In this document: positions 44,909 to 53,800 of the stretch, piece after piece
Numbering within the stretch: the first letter of the stretch is position 1
Layout: each line of letters opens with the position of its first letter
Origin: Paenibacillus sp. LS1
GTDB lineage: Bacteria; Bacillota; Bacilli; Paenibacillales; Paenibacillaceae
Length of the DNA stretch: 64,000 bases
Direction of reading: 5' to 3'
Assembly: GCF_026013365.1 (NCBI RefSeq)
Contig: NZ_JAPDOE010000001.1
Coordinates: forward strand, 1,674,001 to 1,738,000
Notes under the pieces: generated by a model
Told to the model about the DNA's origin: nothing
What the model saw: only the letters and a program-made list of their open reading frames with translations
The model's database searches: none
Position numbers and translations under genes: made by a program

Positions 44909-45592
44909 TCATTTTATTTTAAGTGTATCTTCCAATATGCGTACTGACAACAAATTATCTGGATGATTAAACTTATCTAGTTCCGTAGGGGTAATTCCAT
45001 AATTTGTATCCGGTCCTTTTTTAGGTAGTCCCTCGTAATGATATTTTATGCTCCTTGATTTCCGGGAGCCTCTTTGAGGTACGGCTGTATCTTGAATATA
45101 TTTAAAGTAATTCTCAGAAACTATGAACTCTACCACACCTTCTTTTGTTCCCTTTTGAACAGCGTAATTTTCGAATCCCCCTTGACTAGGTATCGCAGTT
45201 AATTTGTTTAAACTAGTTGTAATCCACTTATCAGAATCCGAAGCATGGATTGCTGGTTGAAGTTGTTTACTATCAAGGGTGGTGTTAATTTCCTCCATAC
45301 TCATTTTTCTGTATAGCCGAATCCCATTCACACCTGAAACGTTTTGCTCATGGACATCACCCTTGTTCACACAAGACGCAGGACTTGCTCCACTCCCCGC
45401 TTTTGCATACCCACTCGGGTCTACATATCGGATCGGGTTGTTGGCGACATACGCATACAGATTCAATCCATCGCCACGGTACGTGTCTTCCTGCGTGAAA
45501 CGAGCTATCAGCGGGTTATAGAACCGGGCGCGCAGATAGTAATGTCCCGTCAGCGCATCCTGCATTTCTCCCGCATAACGGAACGGATTCAC
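44909..45592 (-). CDS. Orphan Rhs C-terminal tip with ART-like toxin domain
   Basis: The frame begins inside the Rhs core tail (NPFRYAGEMQDALTGHYYLRA), runs through ANNPIRYVDPSGYAK and then about 160 residues of toxin. GIRLYRKMS, KWITTSLNKL and VVEFIVSENYF fit the R-S-E order of ADP-ribosyltransferases of the R-S-E class (a first-strand Arg, an S-T-S-like TTS strand, a later acidic residue), though this is a weak pattern. It has no start codon or secretion module of its own, so it is a displaced tip, not a full effector. Confidence 0.65.
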   Translation of the reverse strand: MNPFRYAGEMQDALTGHYYLRARFYNPLIARFTQEDTYRGDGLNLYAYVANNPIRYVDPSGYAKAGSGASPASCVNKGDVHEQNVSGVNGIRLYRKMSMEEINTTLDSKQLQPAIHASDSDKWITTSLNKLTAIPSQGGFENYAVQKGTKEGVVEFIVSENYFKYIQDTAVPQRGSRKSRSIKYHYEGLPKKGPDTNYGITPTELDKFNHPDNLLSVRILEDTLKIK

Positions 45593-45957
45593 ACGCTGTT
45601 CTCTTGTGGACAGCGTGTTTCCGAAGCTGTCTTAGGATCTGGCATATCGGGCTTCCAACAGTCGATTGTATTTCCGATTTAGTCAAACGCATATCTATTA
45701 TCGAGTAGCACCGTGCCATCTGCTGCGCTGGTTCAACGCAAAACCTCCGACTTGTATTCTTCCACCGTGCGAAAGTAAAAAAAAGAGCCCTGATTGAAAT
45801 TCAATCAAAGACTCAAACCTTAAAAAGAGCGGAGTGGAAGTCAAAACTGAATACATAAAACTTCGGCAGAAATGCGCATACATCATATCTGTCATACAAG
45901 TGTTTATACAGAAAAAATATGGGTACTCCTACAAGCAACAAAAATTTATGGGTACGT
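45593..45957 (-). other. Mosaic of Rhs core scraps and intergenic DNA
   Basis: 45600-45735 contains short pieces matching different parts of the intact Rhs core (near 48550, 49135 and 49220) joined out of order, a sign of repeated deletion between repeats. From about 45740 to 45957 there is a terminator hairpin and no gene that I can support. Confidence 0.6.
45776..45815 (-). terminator. Terminator after the SUKH-like gene
   Basis: On the minus strand GAGTCTTTGATTGAA / TTCAATCAGGGCTC is followed by eight T. It lies about 140 bases after the immunity gene stop. Confidence 0.6.
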
Positions 45958-46434
45958 TTAAATTAATTTTAATCTGACTAAAAAGTGATACCACTCGTCA
46001 TACTCAAACCCAGGAACTAACTCCTCATATCCCTCTCCCAAAATATAATGTATTAAAAATACATCGAACTGAATAATTTTTTTTGAATCGTTTATTGAAA
46101 CCTCGTCCATTAAAATTGAGATTTCTCCTGTTAACTTACTTATAACTATAGGTTCATACAGAAGTTGTCCAATTTCAAGCCAGTTATCGCTCTCGCCGAT
46201 CCATTGATCTAATTGATACTGGTGACTCTCCAATTCCTCATAGGCCCACAAATCTATACTCCCGAATCGTGCACCATTACTTATTTTTAAAAATTCGTAG
46301 AATTGTACTAAATTTGCATCAATATCCCCGTAAGTGTCAATGCCTTTTTGCATAACCCCGTATATGATGCTACTGTCGTCCTGTTCAAGTTCGTGTCTAA
46401 TTACTTGGAGTAAGGCATTCAATCTACTATTCAT
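45958..46434 (-). CDS. SMI1/KNR4-like (SUKH) immunity protein
   Basis: The 158-residue protein has the SUKH hallmark LVQFYEFLKISNGARFGSIDLWAYEEL followed by WLEIGQLLYEP and a C-terminal EYDEWYHFLVRL. SUKH proteins neutralise nuclease and deaminase toxins of polymorphic systems. It begins four bases after the HNH-like toxin tip, so it is the matching immunity gene. The start at MNSRLNALLQ has GGGGG about nine bases upstream. Confidence 0.75.
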   Translation of the reverse strand: MNSRLNALLQVIRHELEQDDSSIIYGVMQKGIDTYGDIDANLVQFYEFLKISNGARFGSIDLWAYEELESHQYQLDQWIGESDNWLEIGQLLYEPIVISKLTGEISILMDEVSINDSKKIIQFDVFLIHYILGEGYEELVPGFEYDEWYHFLVRLKLI

Positions 46435-46438
46435 ATTT

Positions 46439-47187
46439 TTAATCCCCCCACTCAATTATTATCCTTATTTTTGTTCCAACTGGTAATTTTCTGATCTGCG
46501 GTCTAATTTGTTGGGTACCTATATGCCAATTGGTATGAGTGTCCAGAAATTTTAAATTAGAGGGTACGTCAGGACCGCTTAACTGAAGCTCCCAAACATG
46601 ATCGGGCTGCATTTGTTTTGTAACCCTATTTATAAGCTTATCAGCGAAGATTTTGTTATTATTCCCATATTGTGCCCAAATCCTTTTTATCATATCTTGC
46701 CGATATTTAGTAGTAACAGACCTATCTCTGGATACAGGGTTTTGAGCTTTCACTAGCAGCCCCTGTTCACCTAATAATTTTAATGCTTCCGCCTTTCTCT
46801 CAAACTCACGTTTAGGGAATTCATTCTTGTACTTTAAAGTAATCCATGCTTCTGTTTCAGAAGATCCCTTCCAAACATTCCCCCTATCCTCACACATATA
46901 CCCACTCGGGTCTACATATCGGATTGGGTTGTTGGCGACATACGCATACAGGTTCAGACCATCCCCGCGATACGTGTCTTCCTGTGTGAACCGCGCGATC
47001 AGCGGTTTATAAAACCGGGCGCGCAGATAGTAATGCCCTGTCAGGGCGTCCTGCATTTCTCCCGCATAACGGAACGGATTGCTAAGTTGCTCTCTTGCAG
47101 ACAGCATGTTACCAAAGGCATCATAGGTGTACAGCCTTCAGGATCTGGCCCTGTTGCCCGGTCAGGTGGGTTATGTCACCGTGGATT
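46439..47187 (-). CDS. Orphan Rhs C-terminal tip with HNH-like nuclease domain
   Basis: Homology to the Rhs core tail begins near 47187 (IHGDVTHL) with a frame break near 47130; the open frame from 47107 runs EQLSNPFRYAGEMQDALTG...DPSGYM and then about 150 toxin residues. The end MQPDHVWELQLSGPDVPSNLKFLD fits HNH-type toxin nucleases (DHVxELQ, then SNL). No start of its own is convincing. It is a displaced toxin tip, paired with the SUKH gene downstream. Confidence 0.7.
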
Positions 47188-47211
47188 TACTTTCTCTCAT
47201 TTTTCAGGATA

Positions 47212-47256
47212 GAAAAAAAGAACTTAAGAAGTATATTTAAATTACTCCTTAAGTTC
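47212..47256 (-). terminator. Terminator of the Rhs toxin-immunity transcript
   Basis: On the minus strand GAACTTAAGGAGTAA...TACTTCTTAAGTTC is followed by TTTTTTT. It directly follows the Syd-like immunity gene and should end the long island transcript. Confidence 0.75.
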
Positions 47257-47269
47257 ATATTAAATATTA

Positions 47270-47803
47270 TTAATTACCGAAACTCAAATTTAGAATTAAT
47301 TCATCTAAGCTTAAACCTAAAGATTCAAAGCTACCTGCTTCAAAGTCCTCTAAACACACTTCTCCTGAGATATTATTAAGCACAACCACTAAACCATTAG
47401 ATTCTATCCCTATGGGAATATAATTAGTTTTACCATTATGTGCCTCTATATAGTTTGAAAGTCTTTGTAAAAAGCTTTCCGGTTCACTTTCCGGGATGAC
47501 TGGATTAAGATTTATATTATACTCCTTAATCCAACCTGCTAATTGAAAGAAATAATACGAGTTATAGTATTGTTCTACTGATTCATTAAATCTTATATTA
47601 AACTTTTGTTCAATAGAGTGGAAATTTGTAATATCATCTTTCTTGGTTGGCAGCCAGCTAATATAACCTTCTTTATCTTTTTCACCAACATACAACCTCT
47701 GTCCTTCTTCTCCCAACCAAGAGGTTTGGGGCAAAGTTCCGTTAAACTCTTTCCAAGTAGTGATATACCTGTCAAAATAGTTTTCCATTGATCTGATAAT
47801 CAT
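47270..47803 (-). CDS. Syd-like (SUKH) immunity protein of the intact Rhs toxin
   Basis: The 177-residue protein starts MIIRSMENYFDRY, ends LNLSFGN and contains VEQYYNSYYFFQLAGWIKEY and NYIPIGIESNGLVVVLNN-ISGEVCLEDFEAG, which fits the SecY-interacting Syd branch of SUKH. It begins 14 bases after the Rhs toxin stop, so it should protect the producer from the LHH-like tip. A similar immunity protein is encoded at 42564-43100 and a deleted copy at 42160-42307. Confidence 0.8.
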   Translation of the reverse strand: MIIRSMENYFDRYITTWKEFNGTLPQTSWLGEEGQRLYVGEKDKEGYISWLPTKKDDITNFHSIEQKFNIRFNESVEQYYNSYYFFQLAGWIKEYNINLNPVIPESEPESFLQRLSNYIEAHNGKTNYIPIGIESNGLVVVLNNISGEVCLEDFEAGSFESLGLSLDELILNLSFGN

Positions 47804-47817
47804 CTTTTTCAGCCCAC

Positions 47818-50800
47818 CTACTTAATAAATTTTTGTAGTAGTTCAGCATACATAGAATCGTTCCCCCAAATACCAAGTTTCTTCTCCACATTGTGTATAC
47901 CTCCCGAACCAGGGTGTATTGGAGTAGGAACAGGTACAGCCTGTCCTCCACCACCTACGTGATGGTGAACTAATCCCTGACCTCTTAATCCTTTCACATC
48001 ATATTGTGGAAAATATGTTCTAAAAACTTCATCGTTGGTCGGCATTGTAGTAAACGGGTTCTTTCCGGCTATTATTTTTTTATTGTTATCACTAAATGCC
48101 TCAGGGTATCTGTCCAACAATTCCTTCCAAAAATACTTATGATCTCTTAACCAACCCTCAGAATTCGTACTAGATCCACCTTTTCCTACATATGGCATTT
48201 CAACCACTAATCTTGGATCAGCCATATATACTTCATCTAATTTACTAAGATCACCATTTCTATAAACTCTGATAGGATGGTCCGGATTTTTCTCATAATT
48301 ATCACCCTTATTCACACAAGAAGCCGGGGTTCCTACTTTTGCATACCCACTTGGGTCTACATATCGGATCGGGTTGTTGGCAACATACTCATACAGGTTC
48401 AGGCCATCTCCGCGGTACGTGTCTTCCTGCGTGAAACGCGCGATCAGCGGATTATAAAATCGAGCGCGCAGATAGTAGTGTCCTGTCAGCGTATCCTGCA
48501 TTTCTCCCGCATAACGGAACGTATTGCTGCGTTGCTCTCTTACAGACAGCATGTTACCAAAGGCATCATAGGTGTACGCGTTTAGGATCTGACCTTGTTG
48601 CCCGGTTAGGTGGGTTACGTCACCGTGGATATTATTTACATAATAAGCCACATCGTCCTGATCGTCCAGTTGTGTTAGCCAGTCATGACCGCGTATATAA
48701 GATGCCTGCACTCGCTCCGTTTCGTCCAACTCATTGACGACATGCCAGCCGTCATGCACGAAGTGGCGTACAGTTCCGTTCGTATCCAGTCTGCTTCGCA
48801 AGCCTTCCGGGTCGTACCCGTGCTGTAACACACCGACATCTGCTTGCTCGACTCGAATCGTCCGGTTAAACGCATCATAAGTGTAGTTTATCGACTGCTC
48901 CCCTTGATGCTCTCGGATTAGGTTTCCTTGCGCATCATAAGTGTAGCGAATGTTTTTCCCGTTTGCTCGCTCAGCGGATACACCTTGCTCCTCTTTCTGC
49001 AATGCCTCCTCAACTAGGCTGAGCAGGCGGTTCCTTGTATCATAGGTGTAGCTTGTCCGCTGTCCGTTCCAGTCACGAGAGACTCGGTTTCCTGCGGCGT
49101 CATAAGCGAGTTGCTCCGTGCCGTATCCGGCATACCGGGCTTCCACCAGTCGATCCAGTGCATCGTATCGATACTCTGCGCGATCTTCCGTGCCATAACA
49201 GCCAACCGTATTCCCGCTTTGGTCATACGCATATCGGTTGTCGAGCAATACTGTTCCATCCGCTGCGCAGGTATGGAGCCGCGATACTTGCCCTTCTGGC
49301 GTATACTCATACGCCGTCTGCACACCGTTGCCGTAAAGCATGGACGCGATTCGGTTGCCTGCTGCATAGGTGTACTGAGCCAGATCTTTTTCCCCTTGCC
49401 GGATGGCAACAACCCGCCCCACTGGATCATGCGCGTATTCGACGCGCGTTCCGCCAGCATCCGTGCGGGCCACCGTTTGGCCTTCTGCATCATACTCGTA
49501 GCGCAGCACCTGAAGCGAAGTTGTGTCCTTGGTCAGATTACCAACTCGGCTCTGATATTTGGCCGTAAGCAGACCGTCTTCGTTATAATCGTAGTCATAA
49601 CGCACTTCGTTATTCGCGGACGAGATCAGCTGGCCGTCTTCGCGGTAGGTGTACGTTTCTTCCTCACCGCTGGACAGCTCCCGTCTGCGAACGAGTTGGT
49701 CATTAAAATTGTAGACCATGTCCAATACCCGCTGGTTCCGGTCCTGCTGCCTTGCCAGGCGGCCTTCCCGGTCATACTGGTACGTCATGGGTAAGCCGTC
49801 CGGGCCTGTAATCGCGGACACTTCACCCAGGGAATTATACGCATATTGAGTCGCATGTCCCTTCGCATCCGTAGAACGAGTTAGATTACCCGCCACGTCA
49901 TAGTCATAGTGCTCCGTCGTGCCGTCCGGCCGCGTCAGAGCTGTAATGTTACCCCATCCGTCCAGTGTACGAAGCGTCATCCGCCCCTCGCCATCCCGAA
50001 TTCCGACGACATGCCCTGCGGCATCGTACTCATATTCCTGTCGCAAAACTGAGATATGATCTGGTCCATTGCCCCACACTTGACGCACCTGGCCCGCCAA
50101 CGTATAGGCATACCTCGTTTCGACGCCGTATTCCGTCATGGCTTCCTGCTCCCCATAACGGTTAAAGGCATGCCGCTGCATGATCTCGCCCAACGGATTA
50201 CGGATTTCGGTTAGACGGTTCAGCACATCATACGTATATTCTGTTCCTGCCCCATCGTCACGGGCTACATCGTACAGACCAGGTGTCACCTTTTTGGCGA
50301 GTTTCCCTTCGGTATTATAGAAGAGCCGGGTGATACCACCCCGCTTGCCTACAAAACGGATCGGTCGATTTCGAACATCGTATGCATATTGTATCCCATG
50401 CCCCAGCGTATCCGTTTCTTCTGTCACGTTGCCGCTGCGGTCATACTTCAGGTACATGGAACTGGCCTTCGCCCCCGTATGCTCCCGGCGGCTGATCTGC
50501 ACAATCCGGTCTAGGCTATCATAGCTAATCTCGGTTTCGTATCCTTCGGGCGAACGGATGTGGGTGATGTTCCCGTTACGATCATACCCATACCTTGTCT
50601 CTGCCATGACCGTTCCCTGACGTTCATCACGCAGGTCTTCCCCGTCGAGGACATCCAGCTGACGTAACAGCCTGCCCGCTTTGTCATATTCGTAACGGAT
50701 GTATCGCTCCTTGCCTTCACTCAGCTTATAACGTTCGGAGGTCCGCTGATTCAGACAATCGTATGTATATCGAATGTCCGCTCCTGTGTCATCCGTGATG

Positions 50801-53800
50801 CGAGTTACACGCAAATTACGATCATAGGCATATGTAATACCATGATACGTCGCCGGATATCCCTCCCGTGTAACGAACTCCGACGTTCGCTCTTCCTTCA
50901 CCAGGTTTCCGGCAAGGTCATATTCATAACGGGACAAGCGGTACATCACCTGCCCATATACCGTAAGCTCACTCTCAGAGGATATCTCTTCCTGAACAGG
51001 TTCCCGTTTTTCGGTCAACCATCCTGCCGTATTGTAACCATACAATGTGCCGAACCGTTCGGCATCTTGGTCACCACTGTCCACTGCCTTGCCGTCCATT
51101 TCTTTGACGACCCGTCCTGCGGAATCATAGGCGTACCGCCGTTCGATGTGCCCCTCTGCATTGGTCACCTGAACCAGACGATCCATGGCATCATAGTCAT
51201 ATTCCGTTCCCAGACCATCATCTGTCGCCGGATCATATTGCTCTGGACCGATGGACTTCACGAGATTCCCGGCGGCATCATATTTAAATCGTTGAATCCC
51301 TCCATCGGCTAATATGGTCTGGATGCGGTTTCCACGATGATCATATACATGCTCCGTGCCTTGACCATCATCCAATACCGGATCATATTGATTCGGCTCC
51401 ACCTCTTTAAGCATATGGTCGTACATGTCGTAGTGGTACCTATGGGTATGATGAAGGGAATCGGTGATGCGAATGAGATGATCCAACGCATCGTAGCGGT
51501 ACTCCGTTCCTTTACCGTTATCGATTCGTTCCATGTAATCATTGGGCTGCACCCGCTTAATCAGGTTGCCCATCTTGTCATAGAACATCAGTGTCGTATT
51601 GCCTTCTGCATCCACAATACGGGTTCTTTTGTTCAGATCGTTGTACTCGAATTCAACGGTTCCATACGCTGTCGTTATGCCGGTGACCCGGGCCGCACCA
51701 TCAAATGCATATCGATATTCTTGGCCCTCGGCATCCCTAACATAAGATGGTGTATCCGTATGATTGACTTCATAAGCATACGTAGTCACGTGACCCAGCG
51801 CATTCTGGCGTGTGAGAGTCCTTCCGTGTGCATCATAGGTATAGGCAGTAACCGCCCGACGCTCGGCATCGATCGCTTGCGTCTCTTCCAGTACGCGTCC
51901 GAACGTGTCATAGGCATACGTCTTTTCCACGATATTATTGACTGACACGGAGATACGGTTGAATTGTTCATCATAGACCTGACTATGCTGTGTGCCATCA
52001 GCTGCAATCTCCGTCAGTAGCTGCCCATTAATACCATACTCCCACCGAGTAGTCCGGCCACCTGTATCCGTATGTGCACACTTGTATTGATACGCATCAT
52101 ATTCGAAAGTTTCGTGTGTCCCATCCTGATAGACAATGTCGGTTACAAGGTAATCATTATTATAGCGATACTTCTCCATGACATTCGTCGCATGGAACGT
52201 GAATGTCGTTTCACGATCAGCATCATTATAATGGATATCGGTTATTTGATCGTAAGCATCCCGTTGCCGGATTACTCTACCTGCAGCATCATAGATGTTA
52301 GTCACATAGGTATTTCCGTTCTGGTCCGTTATGCTCTCAAGATAACCTTGCTCCGTATACGTATAGTGAATGTTCCCCTGGTTAGGATAGGTCACCCGCA
52401 TGAGGAGGTCGCCGTCATATTCATATATCACGGTTCTACCAATATTGTCTGTCAGCTTCATTAACAAGCCATTTCGGCATTCCATGAAGACAGACTTGCC
52501 GCCCGGTGCAATCAGACGGCTAATGCCGTTGTCGTTGTACTCTAACCGCACCCGGTTCCCTGACCGATCTGCGATGCTGCGTAAACGTCCCCTCTCGTCA
52601 TACTCGCACGTTACCCGGTCCGGGCCAATGAGTGCATATCCCGATGCATCCTCATATTCGATCAGGCGATAGTCCTGCTTACCTCCCAGCGCGTTGACCC
52701 AATTGCCCTCATGAAATGTGAATCTCTCATAATGGCTATCCGGACAAATGACGTAAATTCGGTCTCCCTCTCGTCTAAGGTAGGATTCATATGTAAAAGT
52801 AAAACCTCGGCCTGTCAGTCCTCTAACCGGATACAGGGAGTTATAGTTCCGAACCATTTCAATCGGAGAACCGATATCAAGCACGATCATGTCTTTGGCA
52901 AAGTAATGGAAGGCACCTCTCGTGACATCCACGGGATCACCGGTCTTAACCATGGTAGCAAGGCTGGAAACCGCGACTTTCTTTAACGTGTCCCACGTCA
53001 GAGACTGGTTCACATTCCCGTTTCGCCATAAGTCCTCCGCCGCAGCTCCTCCCATACCGCCCGCTACGGAGGAAGCATAATCGGTTAGTTTATTTTTACC
53101 AGTAAATGAGAATATTCCACTTACCATGTTGCTCGCAAGATTCGAGGTAAGACTTGTGTTGCCCGTGTTCATCGTATCCTGCGTCATGCCGCTGATTGTA
53201 CCGCCTGCTACCGTTCGGCCATAGATATTGGCGATATTGCTGAACCCAGTACCGCATTTGATACCAGACAGGAATTTCCCCATCATGGCACCACTCAAAA
53301 AACCATTCTGGAAACTCTTCATGTAGTGACCAATTAATGTCTCTCCTGGTTGTAAAGTGGGGTCGAATATGGCAGTAATACCAACGTTTATCCCACCACC
53401 AATGGATGGAAGGATTAATGCTGATGCTCCGCCACCAGTCAATACGGAGAGTCCCCCGACGGAGACAATCACTGACCCGTATTTGACCATATCATACAGT
53501 TCAACATTTTCACCTAACACCGTATCCCGCATAAAATTGTAAGATTGAGATAAATCGCCTGCTCTCGCTTTCGAGATATCCTCGCTTCCCTCAGCCATCT
53601 CACTAGCTGCCACAACCATTGTCGTTGTACCAGCAACCAATGTTGCTCCTGCTGCAATAACCAGAGGGGCTGCGGCTCCACCCGTAAGAACGACTGCTGC
53701 AACACCCACGGCTGCCGCTCCGATCAGCATCGCTATTTTACCAAACCCCATCTTGCTCTGACCTTCCTCAATCTTGCTGGCAAGCGCCTGCCGCATAGCC

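Noticed and set aside
47772..47954. 60-codon open frame between toxin tip and immunity gene
   Set aside because: It overlaps the Rhs toxin end and the immunity start in another frame and has no support of its own.
48300..52950. Regularly spaced short repeats in the large Rhs gene, possible CRISPR or tandem repeat
   Set aside because: The repeats are in-frame YD-repeat codons (YDxxGxL/R) of the Rhs shell, vary in sequence and have no separate spacers.
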